A DNA stretch of 64,000 nt from Rudanella paleaurantiibacter (GTDB lineage Bacteria; Bacteroidota; Bacteroidia; Cytophagales; Spirosomataceae), in contig NZ_WELI01000005.1 of assembly GCF_009184635.1 (NCBI RefSeq), forward strand, positions 620,001 through 684,000, read 5' to 3'. Every line of letters begins with the position of its first letter. The stretch's first letter is position 1. Positions 39,190-48,074 of this stretch are shown here, one piece after another. The notes under the pieces were generated by a model. That model was not told the DNA's origin, did no database searches, and was given only the letters and a program-made list of their open reading frames with translations. A program made the translations under genes and the position numbers.

Positions 39190-39627
39190 ATGGTAAAATG
39201 CCTTAGTTATATACTAGGCCTGTTTATGCTGGTCTCCTGCCTTCCTCAAAAAGAGGAAGTACCACCCTTGACGGGGGTTTATAAAGCCACGGCCCAATTT
39301 GTTACTTCGTTCGATGGGCAAACCAGCACCCAGGTTATCAACGGTACACTTACGGTTTATTCCGACGAAACAGACCAGATTACCTTTACTCAGGACATTT
39401 TGGGTCATAACGGGATCTACGAAGCCGACCGTACAAGCGATGTCGCCTTTACCCTGGTAAAATCGATTCAGAAAATCACGGTCAATACCGTCGAGTACGA
39501 AGGTGTGTTGCGAGGCAACGGGCAATTTTCGGCCGATAAGCGATCCCTAACCATGAACACAGCCACCGACCTGGTGATCAATGGTAAGCTGGCTTCGCAA
39601 ACCATGCACCTTAACGCCAAACTTTAG
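39190..39627 (+). CDS. lipoprotein of unknown function
   Basis: A 145-residue lipoprotein (signal ILGLFMLVSC, lipobox LVSC) followed by PLTGVYKATAQFVTSF and further short beta strands ending GKLASQTMHLNAKL. The strand pattern suggests a small lipocalin or beta-sandwich fold of about 120 residues. No family recognised. It is preceded by an AT-rich promoter region and precedes the second Crp/Fnr regulator. Confidence 0.75.
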   Translation: MVKCLSYILGLFMLVSCLPQKEEVPPLTGVYKATAQFVTSFDGQTSTQVINGTLTVYSDETDQITFTQDILGHNGIYEADRTSDVAFTLVKSIQKITVNTVEYEGVLRGNGQFSADKRSLTMNTATDLVINGKLASQTMHLNAKL

Positions 39628-39719
39628 CCTCCGCTTCGTTCGGCGACTTCTGCTATACTTGTAGTGGATTCACAACGTACCACCACCGAGCCCACAGGCA
39701 CCCGGCGGCTACTTTATCG

Positions 39720-40298
39720 ATGACAGACCGCTTAAACGACCTCCTGAAAAGCTTAGGCATTGCGAGCCAATTGTTGCGCGACGAGTTTATTGACCACTGC
39801 ACTGTATCTGAGCTGCCCAAAAACACCGATATTCTGGTAGCTGGCAAGACCAACGCAAGCGAGTATATACTGGTGTCAGGAGTAGCACATCGCTACACGG
39901 TATCGGACAAGGGCGACCCGATCACCACCGGTTTTTACGGGTCAGGGGCGGTAATTACCCCGCATTTTGCGCGTACTCAAAACGGCCGGAATCTCTTCAG
40001 CCTGCAAACCCTGACCGATGCCGTTCTGGCCCAAATTCCGGTAAACCAGCTCGACCGGCTGCGGGCTACCCACGCCGACTACCGCGAGTTTGGCCAACGG
40101 GTACTCGAAAATGAGCTCGTGCAGGCGCTTCAGTTTGCGGTATCTTTTCGGTCGTTTAGTGCCAAAGAACGGCTGGTAGCTATGCGCACCCAGTACCCCA
40201 ACCTCGAAAACCTCGTTCCGCACCACATTATCGCGTCGTATCTGGGTATTACGCCCGTGTCGTTCAGTCGGCTTCGCCACGAACTTTCGCGGGCCTGA
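39720..40298 (+). CDS. second Crp/Fnr family transcriptional regulator
   Basis: 192 residues: cupin-like sensor domain (LPKNTDILVAGKTNASEYIL, GDPITTGFYGSGAVI), long helix, and a C-terminal helix-turn-helix (HIIASYLGITPVSFSRLRHE). It is a distant relative of the regulator at 38026, with about the same length. The cAMP-pocket residues are not conserved. It is followed at 79 nt by the alpha/beta hydrolase gene, a likely target. Confidence 0.87.
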   Translation: MTDRLNDLLKSLGIASQLLRDEFIDHCTVSELPKNTDILVAGKTNASEYILVSGVAHRYTVSDKGDPITTGFYGSGAVITPHFARTQNGRNLFSLQTLTDAVLAQIPVNQLDRLRATHADYREFGQRVLENELVQALQFAVSFRSFSAKERLVAMRTQYPNLENLVPHHIIASYLGITPVSFSRLRHELSRA

Positions 40299-40377
40299 CG
40301 ATTTTATCAAATGATAACGGTAACCCAACGGCCCCGCCCCAACTTTGCCTCATTGAAACGCCAACACCGTTCGTTCA

Positions 40378-41271
40378 ATGAGCCATCAACCGACCACCGC
40401 ACGCGTATTTGTCTCCCACCCGAAGGAGACCGCTCAAACCACTCATATCGTCAACCGGGGCGATACACTCTTTACCACATTTTACCCCAATCCGGGCTGC
40501 AAAACCGTAGTGCTGCTCCACGGCGGGCCGGGCTTTCCCAGCGATCTGCCCGAAGTTGTTGAGTGCCTGCGCAGCCGGTTTCAACTGATCACTTTCCATC
40601 AGCGTGGCACTCGACAATCACCTTGCCCTAGTCGCGACTATTCGATGAACGCCTACCTGAGCGACATCGAAGCCGTCCGGCAGCATTACGGTGTTGAGCG
40701 GTTTCATCTATGGGGGCACTCATGGGGTGGCCTTTACGCGCAAATCTATGCCGACCGCTACCCCGATGCACTCTTAAGTCTGTTTCTATGCTGCCCCGGC
40801 TCGGGTACAAACCTGGAATGGAAACAGACCGAGCATGAAGTAATGCAGCTCAATCGGTCAAAGTGTACAAGCTGGGAATGGGTACAAATGGGCTGGAATA
40901 ATCTGCTGGGTATGCTGGGCAGCGACCGGGCCTATGAGCGGCTTTTTACACAGGTAATGAAAAACTACAACCACGAGTTTATTCAGACAGATTACCTGAG
41001 CGTCGACTTCACGAACCTGAAGGCCGAACCGATTAACCGAACGCGGCCCGAAATCCTGAAGTACCCGCTCCTACCCCAACAACCCCACCCGCCGTTTCCG
41101 GTCACGATTGTCTATGGCGATGGCGACATCTACCAATCGAGCAAAAACTTTGTTCTGAACCGGTACCCAACTGCTACCGTACAGACTATTACCCACTGCG
41201 GGCACATTCCGTGGCTACATAACCCAACCGACTACAAGGCTATATTGCAGCGTCATTATACCAACCCATGA
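40378..41271 (+). CDS. alpha/beta hydrolase (proline iminopeptidase-like)
   Basis: A 297-residue hydrolase without signal peptide. The oxyanion loop is LLHGGPGFPSD (HGGPG, as in prolyl iminopeptidases). The nucleophile Ser is in LWGHSWGGLYAQ, the acid Asp in VYGDGDIYQ, and the His in THCGHIPWLH. The motif ITFHQRGTRQSPCP is the typical DQRGxGxS-like strand with His replacing Asp. It overlaps the next gene by 4 nt (ATGA), so the two are coupled in translation. Confidence 0.88.
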   Translation: MSHQPTTARVFVSHPKETAQTTHIVNRGDTLFTTFYPNPGCKTVVLLHGGPGFPSDLPEVVECLRSRFQLITFHQRGTRQSPCPSRDYSMNAYLSDIEAVRQHYGVERFHLWGHSWGGLYAQIYADRYPDALLSLFLCCPGSGTNLEWKQTEHEVMQLNRSKCTSWEWVQMGWNNLLGMLGSDRAYERLFTQVMKNYNHEFIQTDYLSVDFTNLKAEPINRTRPEILKYPLLPQQPHPPFPVTIVYGDGDIYQSSKNFVLNRYPTATVQTITHCGHIPWLHNPTDYKAILQRHYTNP

Positions 41272-41687
41272 AACCAACCCTTTCTGTACTTACGCTGGGC
41301 GTGACCAACCTCCCCCGCGCGGTGGCTTTCTACCGCGACGGGCTGGGCTTGCCCACAAACGGCATCATTGGTGAAGAATTCGAGAACGGGGCGGTGGCTT
41401 TTTTTCAGTTACAGCCTGGCCTGCGGCTCGCCCTATGGCCCCGCCAAAGTATGGCCCATGATACCGGCTTACCGGATGAGGGTTCCTCAACGCTCGCTTT
41501 TACACTCGGTCATAACGTGGATAGCCAGGCCGAGGTAGATACAGTGATGCAACAGGCCGAAAAAGCGGGTGCCCGGATTATAAAACCGGCCCAACCTACG
41601 TTCTACGGCGGCTACGCGGGCTACTTTGCCGACCCCGATGGGCACCTGTGGGAGGTTGTCTGGAATCCGCATCTGGATACGCTTTAG
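41268..41687 (+). CDS. VOC (glyoxalase/dioxygenase fold) family protein
   Basis: A 139-residue vicinal oxygen chelate protein with paired beta-alpha-beta modules: LTLGVTNLPRAVAFYRDGLG at the N-terminus, GSSTLAFTLGHNVDSQAEV in the middle, and GGYAGYFADPDGHLWEVVW at the end, where the Glu is the usual metal ligand. The family covers glyoxalases, fosfomycin-type resistance proteins and ring-cleavage enzymes; nothing here chooses among them. It overlaps the hydrolase gene by 4 nt. Confidence 0.87.
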   Translation: MKPTLSVLTLGVTNLPRAVAFYRDGLGLPTNGIIGEEFENGAVAFFQLQPGLRLALWPRQSMAHDTGLPDEGSSTLAFTLGHNVDSQAEVDTVMQQAEKAGARIIKPAQPTFYGGYAGYFADPDGHLWEVVWNPHLDTL

Positions 41688-41744
41688 TAGCCCTTTTAAT
41701 ACTGCAAATAATTGACAGTAAAGCCATTATATAAAATACGTTAG

Positions 41745-41895
41745 AGTAAGTAATCAAGCAGAATTAAACTGAAGTATTTGGAATAGATGCTTTTGTCATC
41801 CCGACACAGGAGGGATCTTTCTAATTGACTGACTGTAAGATCCCTCCTGCGTCGGGATGACAAACCAAAGTTTAAACTAATTCTGCTTGACTACT
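41745..41895. repeat. nested inverted repeat, element A
   Basis: Outer arms AGTAATCAAGCAGAATTA and the complementary TAATTCTGCTTGACTACT (41878-41896 region) enclose an inner hairpin with arms TTGTCATCCCGACACAGGAG and CTCCTGCGTCGGGATGACAA, plus GGGATCTT/AAGATCCC. No coding frame. Confidence 0.85.
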
Positions 41896-41917
41896 TAAGT
41901 AACCGGACGGTTTTATT

Positions 41918-41990
41918 TTGTCATTCCGAGGAATGAGGAATCTTAGAATGACCTGATCATGAGATTCCTTGTTCCTCATAATGACAAAGA
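41918..41990. repeat. related hairpin, element B
   Basis: TTGTCATTCCGAGGAATGAG..GAATCTT pairs imperfectly with GAGATTCCTTGTTCCTCATAATGACAA. It resembles element A in the GTCAT-CC-GA arm ends, so it is a diverged copy of the same class. Confidence 0.65.
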
Positions 41991-42124
41991 CAACATTTAA
42001 ATAATTGACTCTCACTACTTCCTTAAAAGCCGAAAAACAAGGTAACAGCCGTAAAACAGTTAGTAACGAGACGCAAAATAGTGTGTCTTTGCGCATAGCA
42101 AGGACACTGTTTTTTCTCTTTGGC

Positions 42125-42154
42125 TTGACATTTGGAAAATCATTTTTAACTTTG
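42125..42154 (+). promoter_or_regulatory. promoter with -33 and -7 elements
   Basis: TTG at 42125-42127, 19 nt, TAACTTTG at 42147-42154: the best promoter match in the window. It overlaps the palindrome at 42149-42165 and lies 126 nt before the gene at 42280. Confidence 0.6.
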
Positions 42155-42165
42155 TAATACAAAGT
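42149..42165. promoter_or_regulatory. operator-like palindrome, ACTTTG-N5-CAAAGT, site 2
   Basis: Perfect 6-bp arms over the -7 element. A second CAAAGTACTTTA half-palindrome occurs at 42257-42268, just before the ATG, so a two-site operator is possible. Confidence 0.5.
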
Positions 42166-42279
42166 ACTTCGCAATCTGCCAACCAAAATTGTTCCTGCAT
42201 AATAAAACAACCCGAGCGTTACCGCTCAATTTTTTGAACTATTTACTTTTAAAAACAAAGTACTTTAAAAAAATCAACT

Positions 42280-42618
42280 ATGACACAGCCTGACAATACC
42301 CCAACCCAATCGCTCCATCCGACTCCATTGATCAACCGTGTGCTGGCAGGAGCGGCCCTTGGATTAGTCTTGATTTCAGTTTTTCTGCTGACCGCCGACG
42401 AACCGGACCCCAGTTGGCCTCAGTACTGGATGGTACGCCCGCTGCTGATTGTGCCGATGGCCGGAACTCTGGCGGGAGTTATTAATTACGCGCTTGATTT
42501 TGTGCGGGTTCAGGGAGAAAAGCAAAAGATTGTGGCCAACATCGCCAGCATTCTGATTCACCTGATCGGTCTCTTCATGGGCTTTGTGCTTGGCCTCGAC
42601 GGTACCATGTGGGACTAA
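42280..42618 (+). CDS. small membrane protein of unknown function
   Basis: A 112-residue protein with three hydrophobic helices (NRVLAGAALGLVLISVFLL, PLLIVPMAGTLAGVINYALDF, IASILIHLIGLFMGFVLG) and a polar Pro/Thr-rich N-terminus. Similar short proteins in Bacteroidota are sometimes labelled potassium-transporter-like, but I see no transporter motif. It has a well-formed promoter with operator-like repeats, so it may be tightly regulated. A bidirectional-looking terminator follows. Confidence 0.7.
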   Translation: MTQPDNTPTQSLHPTPLINRVLAGAALGLVLISVFLLTADEPDPSWPQYWMVRPLLIVPMAGTLAGVINYALDFVRVQGEKQKIVANIASILIHLIGLFMGFVLGLDGTMWD

Positions 42619-42655
42619 CCCCTAACGATAGTACTTACTTTCATATTAGTAATGT

Positions 42656-42691
42656 AAAAATCCCGGCACCTCCTGGCTACCGGGATTTTTT
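42656..42691 (+). terminator. terminator between convergent genes
   Basis: AAAAATCCCGG and CCGGGATTTTT are perfect 11-bp arms around a 13-nt loop. A and T flanks allow use from both strands. Confidence 0.9.
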
Positions 42692-42731
42692 GTACACGCT
42701 TAACAAGATGGCTATGCTTTCAAACAACTCG

Positions 42732-43835
42732 TCAGAACACCACCACCCCTTTGGCATTTCGGCCAGCGAGCATATCGTCGAAAGCCGTTTGTAGCTCATC
42801 GAGGGTGTAGGTGCGCGTGATGAGTTCGTCCAGCAGGAGTGCCCCCGTTTCGTATAGTCGTTGGAGGATCGGGAAATCAATATCGGGCCTGCACTGCCCG
42901 TACAACGGATTGATGTACACCTTATCCCACTCAAACAGGTTCATGTCGATGGCGATAGTTTGCTCAATACCGCTCACCTGCACGGCCATGCCCGCATTAC
43001 GCACCATAGCGAGCGGAGCCGCGCCCAACTCCGGTATAGCTGTGCATTCAAACGCATAGTCGGCCCCGCGCCCCCCAGTGAGGGTTTTGACCTGCTGGGC
43101 CGCCTGAAGCAGGCCCGTATCAGCGCGGTCGGCCTGAATGGTGTGCGTAGCACCGTATTGCCGGGCCATATCGAGCCGGTTGGCGTTAATGTCGACGGCG
43201 ATAATCATACTGGCTCCGGCGATGCGGGCACCTTGAATCACGTTCAGGCCCACGCCCCCGCTGCCGAGCACCACCACCGACCGGCCGGGCTTTACCTTAG
43301 CGGCATTAACCACCGACCCGTAACCGGTCATGACTCCACAACCAACAATAGCCGCCGACGGGAACGGCATCTCGGCCGTAAGTCGCACGGCCGCAGCCTC
43401 GCGGACTACTGTGTGGGTCGACAAAGTACCGAGACTAAACGCCCGCTCAATGGGCTGCCCCCGGTACGTGGTCCGTTCGAGGGCCGCGTGCCCCCCACTG
43501 GCCCGGTTGCCCGAAGTGACCGGCGAATTGACCTCGCAAATATGCTGATTCCCTTCCAGACACTGAAAGCAACGCCCGCACGGAATGGCCCAGTTCAGAA
43601 TAACGGCATCACCCGGCCGGAACCGGGTCACGGCAGGCCCTACAGCCCGGACAATCCCGGCACCTTCGTGCCCCATGACAAGGGGTTTCTGCCACGACAA
43701 CGAGTCGTAATCGGTGTGGCAAATTCCGGCCGCTTTCACCTCCACCAGAATCTCGTCGGTCTGGGGTGGGTTCACCTCAATGGTATCGATTCGGAAATGG
43801 CCATCGCCGGTGGCAATGGCAGCTTTTGCGAGCAT
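42732..43835 (-). CDS. zinc-dependent alcohol dehydrogenase (MDR superfamily)
   Basis: NAD(P)-linked medium-chain dehydrogenase of 367 residues. The catalytic zinc ligands fit AAGICHTDY (Cys), MGHEGAGIV (His-Glu) and a later Cys in VGCGVMTGYG. The structural zinc loop is present: CGRCFQCLEGNQHIC gives four Cys. The cofactor fold is VVVLGSGGVGLNVIQGA with a following Asp (AVDINANR) that favours NAD. The order and GHEGAGIV motif resemble class III/glutathione-dependent alcohol dehydrogenases. ATG 43835 begins the conserved N-terminus; the GTG at 43859 is less likely. Confidence 0.9.
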   Translation of the reverse strand: MLAKAAIATGDGHFRIDTIEVNPPQTDEILVEVKAAGICHTDYDSLSWQKPLVMGHEGAGIVRAVGPAVTRFRPGDAVILNWAIPCGRCFQCLEGNQHICEVNSPVTSGNRASGGHAALERTTYRGQPIERAFSLGTLSTHTVVREAAAVRLTAEMPFPSAAIVGCGVMTGYGSVVNAAKVKPGRSVVVLGSGGVGLNVIQGARIAGASMIIAVDINANRLDMARQYGATHTIQADRADTGLLQAAQQVKTLTGGRGADYAFECTAIPELGAAPLAMVRNAGMAVQVSGIEQTIAIDMNLFEWDKVYINPLYGQCRPDIDFPILQRLYETGALLLDELITRTYTLDELQTAFDDMLAGRNAKGVVVF

Positions 43836-43855
43836 GGCAGGTGGGTTTAGGTACC

Positions 43856-44034
43856 GCACTCCCTGTCAGTGCTCAAAGACCCTGACAGTGGAGTGCGGTG
43901 ACTAGAAGGTACTGACAAGGAGGATTACCTTGTCTGGATGTTTCATTACTGACGAACTCTGCAACCACTGACAGGGTTTGTTAGGACCGCGAAGTCTACA
44001 ACCACTGACAGGGTCTTTGACCACTGTCAGGGTT
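43856..44034. repeat. cluster of CTGACAG repeats
   Basis: CAACCACTGACAGGGT occurs at 43962-43977 and 43999-44014, with an inverted-type copy ACCACTGTCAGGGT at 44021-44034. A separate imperfect palindrome, GCACTCCCTGTCAG against CTGACAGTGGAGTGC, covers 43856-43896. No coding frame; it sits between two minus-strand genes. Confidence 0.8.
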
Positions 44035-44058
44035 TGCGGTGTGGTCACCCAAAACTAT

Positions 44059-46656
44059 CTACACCGTAACGGCTTTCGGCTTACGAAAACTCAGGAACAC
44101 AGCGAGTGCGATAAAGGCAATCAGCAACCCGTTGAAAACGGCATCGAGCGTGTCGCCAAGGGCCACAACGGGCGGCTCAAACTTAAACTCGATAGTGTGC
44201 TTACCAGCTGGCACGCGCATAGCACGTAATACGTAGTTAGCGCGCAGGTGCGGCACCTTTTTCCCGTCGATGTACGCATTCCAGTCGGTATCGCCCCGGT
44301 AATAGATCTCCGAAAATACGGCCAACTGTTCGGTGGGGGCGTTGCTTTCGTAGGTCAGATGGTCGGGAATATAGTTGGTCAGGCGGATGGTAGCCCCGGT
44401 TGGGTCGAGGGTGGGCAGGCCATTGAGCTGATCAGCAAACCGCTTGTCGACCACCACCGAATCGCGGGGGTTGAGTGTCTGTACGGCGGCCATTTCAGCA
44501 TCGGCATCGGGTACCTGCACAACGGTCCGCACGAACCACGCATTGCCCAGGGCTTCGGGGTTCGGCTGGGCAACCGGTGCCGAAGGCTGTTGCTGCGGGT
44601 TAGCCGGGTCAGGCTGAGGTTGCATAATGGCATACTTGCCATTGAGCATATTCAGGATATTGAGCGTATTTTTCGGAAAAGCGTATTCAATTAGTTCCTG
44701 ATAACGGCGCAGCTTGGCCGCATGGTACCCCCCAATGGATTTGTGGAAAAACGACGTCCGGTTGTCGTTCATAAAGCTCCCGGTCTGATCCCACACCCGG
44801 TAGCTGAGCGATTTGTCTCCTAAAATCTGGGCATCGGCGGGAGTTTCCTCAAAAGCTGAGTTCACCTGCGTTTTTGGAATAAAGTTGCCGTTGTTCAGGA
44901 ATCGCTTATCGACCATAAACAAATCGAACACCATCAGGGCCAGCAGCAGGGGAAAAAACACCCCGGCTTTCAGCTTCTTCAGCGCAAAGCCGTAGATGGC
45001 AGCAGCCGCCAGCAAAATGAAAATAACCGAACGGAACCCGTCGGCCCGAGCCATGCTCTGACGGTCGCTGATAAGGGCGCGCTGCATGTCGGTCGCCATA
45101 GCCTGATCGCCGAAGTACTGCATCAGCACCGGGATATCGTTGGCCGTCTGGAACGAGAAGAACACACCGCCCAGCAGCGCCAGCACCAGCGCCAGACCCG
45201 CCGTAAGCCCAACGCTGATGGCCAGTGGCTTTTTCAGTTGCTCGGCACTCAGGTTGCGGCTCACGATGGCATGAATCCCCAGCACAGCCCCACCCGCAAA
45301 AAACAACTGCGCCAGCCCCATGGTCATCGTAACAGCCCGGAACTTGTTGAACAGCGGAAAATAATCAAACAGCGGCCCGTTGATCACCAGCAGGTTTTTA
45401 CCCATCGCAATGGCAATCATAAACAAGGCACCTACCAACAGATACCACCGAATACGGTGTGTGGAGAGGGTCAGGCCCAGCAAAAACAAAAACAGCAGCA
45501 CGGCACCGGCATACGACGGCCCGCCCACGCCCGGCTGATCACCCCAGTACGTGGGAGCACCCAGCTCGACAAACTGCCGGGCTGCACCGGGGTCAACACC
45601 TTTGTTGACCAGGGCCTTGTAAAACTCAGAACCCTCGTCGAGGCCACCGCCCGAGCCGCCCCCGAAGAAATTCGGGATGAGCAGGTTGAGTGCTTCGGCC
45701 TTGCCGTAACTCCAGTTGAACGCATAGTCTTTATCGAGTCCGTCTTTGCTACCCGCGGCCGGTGCTGCAGCCGCGGCCGGTGCCGCTGCATCAGCGGTTT
45801 GGGCGGTTGTTTTGGCAGTCAGTTCCGAACGTCCCCGGATGGTTTCTTTCTGGTACTGGTTCAGCACAAGCAATCGCTTGCTGAAACTTGCGGCCCCCAA
45901 GCCCCCGGCTACGGCCAGAAAAGCCAGGCCCACAGCCAGTTGCTTCGCCTTACCCATCCGAACAAGGGCAATGCCTTCCATCAACACATAAATGGCTACC
46001 AGGATAAAGAGGTAATACGTGATCTGAAGGTGATTGGCATTCAGCTCCATACAAGCGAAGAAGGCCGTCAGGGCCGCCCCCGCCCAGTACTTACCCCGGA
46101 GTGTCTGAATTACCCCCGCCAGCACACCTGGCGCGTAGGCCATGGCCCACACTTTTGACACGTGTCCCGCTTCGACGGTCAGCATGAGGTAGGTACCAAA
46201 CGCATACGCTACAGCGCCGGTAGCTGCCAGCCAACGCCGGGCCGCGGGCTTGTCGGGACTGGCGTCGTCGGGATCGGTGCGTCCAATCACGAGCAGGAGC
46301 AGGTACATGCTCACCATCGTGACGAACAGGAGGTTCACGGGCCGGGGAATGAGATTGAGCACCGACTCGACCGTGCGCCCTACAAACGTATAGGGATAAT
46401 CGAAAGCGATCATGTAGGCGGGCATACCGCTGAAGAGGGCGTTGGTCCAAAGCGGAAACTCACCGGTTTGCTTTTTGAACTCACGCAACTCAATGGTTGA
46501 TGCGTAGCTCTGCCGGATATCCTGCATGGGCAGCTCTTTGCCCTGAAACGCCGGAACAAAATAAATACCGGCTAAGACCAGAAAGCCCAGCACAAACAAT
46601 AGATGCGGGCGCAACCGACTTAGACTCGGCCGCTCTAAGGGGGAATTTTGATTCAT
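44059..46656 (-). CDS. YfhO family membrane protein
   Basis: Large polytopic protein of 865 residues with about 13 hydrophobic segments and a C-terminal beta-rich domain. The opening FVLGFLVLAGIYFVPAFQGK, QDIRQSYASTIELREFKKQT and the segment GEFPLWTNALFSGMPAYM are YfhO hallmarks. YfhO is required for glycosylation of lipoteichoic acid in Firmicutes; in Bacteroidota its substrate is undefined. A Pro/Ala/Gln-rich linker (DPANPQQQPSAPVAQP) occurs near the end. ATG 46656 is favoured because a -7 box lies just upstream at 46678-46685, inside the longer frame that begins at 46749. Confidence 0.88.
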   Translation of the reverse strand: MNQNSPLERPSLSRLRPHLLFVLGFLVLAGIYFVPAFQGKELPMQDIRQSYASTIELREFKKQTGEFPLWTNALFSGMPAYMIAFDYPYTFVGRTVESVLNLIPRPVNLLFVTMVSMYLLLLVIGRTDPDDASPDKPAARRWLAATGAVAYAFGTYLMLTVEAGHVSKVWAMAYAPGVLAGVIQTLRGKYWAGAALTAFFACMELNANHLQITYYLFILVAIYVLMEGIALVRMGKAKQLAVGLAFLAVAGGLGAASFSKRLLVLNQYQKETIRGRSELTAKTTAQTADAAAPAAAAAPAAGSKDGLDKDYAFNWSYGKAEALNLLIPNFFGGGSGGGLDEGSEFYKALVNKGVDPGAARQFVELGAPTYWGDQPGVGGPSYAGAVLLFLFLLGLTLSTHRIRWYLLVGALFMIAIAMGKNLLVINGPLFDYFPLFNKFRAVTMTMGLAQLFFAGGAVLGIHAIVSRNLSAEQLKKPLAISVGLTAGLALVLALLGGVFFSFQTANDIPVLMQYFGDQAMATDMQRALISDRQSMARADGFRSVIFILLAAAAIYGFALKKLKAGVFFPLLLALMVFDLFMVDKRFLNNGNFIPKTQVNSAFEETPADAQILGDKSLSYRVWDQTGSFMNDNRTSFFHKSIGGYHAAKLRRYQELIEYAFPKNTLNILNMLNGKYAIMQPQPDPANPQQQPSAPVAQPNPEALGNAWFVRTVVQVPDADAEMAAVQTLNPRDSVVVDKRFADQLNGLPTLDPTGATIRLTNYIPDHLTYESNAPTEQLAVFSEIYYRGDTDWNAYIDGKKVPHLRANYVLRAMRVPAGKHTIEFKFEPPVVALGDTLDAVFNGLLIAFIALAVFLSFRKPKAVTV

Positions 46657-46677
46657 AGATCCAATTGGCAATGAGGG

Positions 46678-46685
46678 CAAAGATA
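46678..46685 (-). promoter_or_regulatory. -7 box of the YfhO-like gene
   Basis: TATCTTTG on the minus strand ends 21 nt before ATG 46656, which decides between it and the start at 46749. Confidence 0.5.
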
Positions 46686-47030
46686 GGGAAGGTTTTGGTC
46701 TCCTGAGATTGCCCCTACACAGTTGACAACGTAACCGGTAGCTCAACAACTATTTTTCCTGCTCCGCCCAGCCCAGTTTATATAGATATGTGGGCAAGCG
46801 ACGATGTAGCTGCGTTTTCGTGGGCTCACTTCCACTAAACAATACCCTCTACGTAACCGCTTGTTGGCCTAACGTACTCATTCTGATTGACGGACAATTA
46901 CGCAACATAAATTACAGCAACCGTTTACATAGAAATACCCTTTTCCTGGTATACAAACCAAAAAGAATGTGGTTATTAGCGCCCTGTTTGCATGTAAAGC
47001 TCACTTTCTATCCTCACACTTATCCTTCCC
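46686..47030. other. intergenic region between divergent genes
   Basis: About 345 bases with no convincing gene, hairpin or repeat. Short frames here have no family features. Confidence 0.5.
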
Positions 47031-47855
47031 ATGATCAACCAAACGCTCCGGCGCAGCCGCTCCCTTTTAAAAAAGGCGTATCAGCAGACCCTCGATACGG
47101 GCGAGCGACTTCTGGGTCTGCGCGATGCCCTTACCCCGCCCCGCTCCATGATTTTTGTGGGAGCCGGCGACTACAAAGAGGTTGGCGAACATTTTCGTAC
47201 CCTGTTTATTGAGCTGGGGGGCCTCAAACCAACTGATCAGGTACTCGATATTGGCTGTGGCATTGGCCGCATGGCCGTTCCGCTGGTCAACTACCTCGCC
47301 CCGACTGCCCGCTACGAAGGCTTCGACATTGTAAAGTCGGGAATCGACTGGTGTCAGCAGCACATTACCCCACGCTACCCGAACTTCCGGTTTCAGCTGG
47401 CCGATGTGTACAACAGTCATTACCAGCCCACCGGCCGCTACCCGGCTACCGAGTACCAATTTCCGTTTCCCGACGCACAGTTCGATTTTATCTTTCTGAC
47501 TTCCGTGTTTACGCACATGCCCAAGCCGGAGCTGGAAAATTACATCGGGCAAATTGGGCGGGTGCTCAAACCGGGCGGGCGGTGCCTGGCTACATTCTTT
47601 CTGCTCGACGAGGAGTCGCGCCGACTTATGCCCTCGCCCCGAAGCCGGTACAACCTGCAATACGAACTGGATGGGCGATACGTAGCCGATCTGAGCGATC
47701 CCGACATCTGTACGGGTTTCGACAAACAGTACGTGCTCGATTTACTGCAACAAAAAGGCTTTAACCCGGCCCCGGCCTTTTACCCCGGCACCTGGTGCGG
47801 TCGGCTCGAAGGCAAGTCGTTTCAGGATATTCTGGTTTTTCAAAAACCCGCCTGA
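47031..47855 (+). CDS. class I SAM-dependent methyltransferase
   Basis: A 274-residue methyltransferase. Motif I is VLDIGCGIGRMAVPL, with motif II-like YEGFDIVKSGIDW, the acidic strand FDFIFLTSVFTHM and the post-IV region RVLKPGGRCLATFFLL. An N-terminal amphipathic basic helix (LRRSRSLLKKAYQQTLD) could bind membrane or nucleic acid. The substrate is unknown. A long hairpin follows the stop. Confidence 0.88.
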   Translation: MINQTLRRSRSLLKKAYQQTLDTGERLLGLRDALTPPRSMIFVGAGDYKEVGEHFRTLFIELGGLKPTDQVLDIGCGIGRMAVPLVNYLAPTARYEGFDIVKSGIDWCQQHITPRYPNFRFQLADVYNSHYQPTGRYPATEYQFPFPDAQFDFIFLTSVFTHMPKPELENYIGQIGRVLKPGGRCLATFFLLDEESRRLMPSPRSRYNLQYELDGRYVADLSDPDICTGFDKQYVLDLLQQKGFNPAPAFYPGTWCGRLEGKSFQDILVFQKPA

Positions 47856-47874
47856 TCATCCCCCTCCTACCTTA

Positions 47875-47931
47875 GGCCCCGGCCCTCGTTTTAGCTTCCG
47901 TTTTATACGGAGCTGAGTGAGGCCGGGGCTT
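47875..47931 (+). terminator. long stem-loop after the methyltransferase gene
   Basis: GGCCCCGGCC and GGCCGGGGC arms enclose a second pair (AGCTTCCG / CGGAGCT) to form a two-step stem. No long T-tract, so termination is likely but not certain. Confidence 0.55.
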
Positions 47932-47980
47932 AATCTATTGATTTAGAAGACAAAGCAAGTCGACACATTCCGTTCGTCTA

Positions 47981-47988
47981 TACATTTG
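47981..47988 (+). promoter_or_regulatory. -7 box upstream of the GLPGLI gene
   Basis: TACATTTG fits TAnnTTTG, 86 nt before ATG 48075. No -33 TTG at the right distance. Confidence 0.35.
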
Positions 47989-48074
47989 GGGCATTCATCG
48001 ATGTTTGGGCGGCATTTCGGGTCTGCGTATAAGCATCCGTGCAACTTTCGAGCGCAATTCTGTTTCTTTGGCGT

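Noticed and set aside
42861-43850. 329-codon open frame on the plus strand
   Set aside because: Antisense to the zinc alcohol dehydrogenase gene, whose motifs are complete; the frame has no recognisable motif.
46790-47212. Open frame of 140 codons across the methyltransferase start
   Set aside because: Overlaps the true gene in another frame and has no conserved motif.
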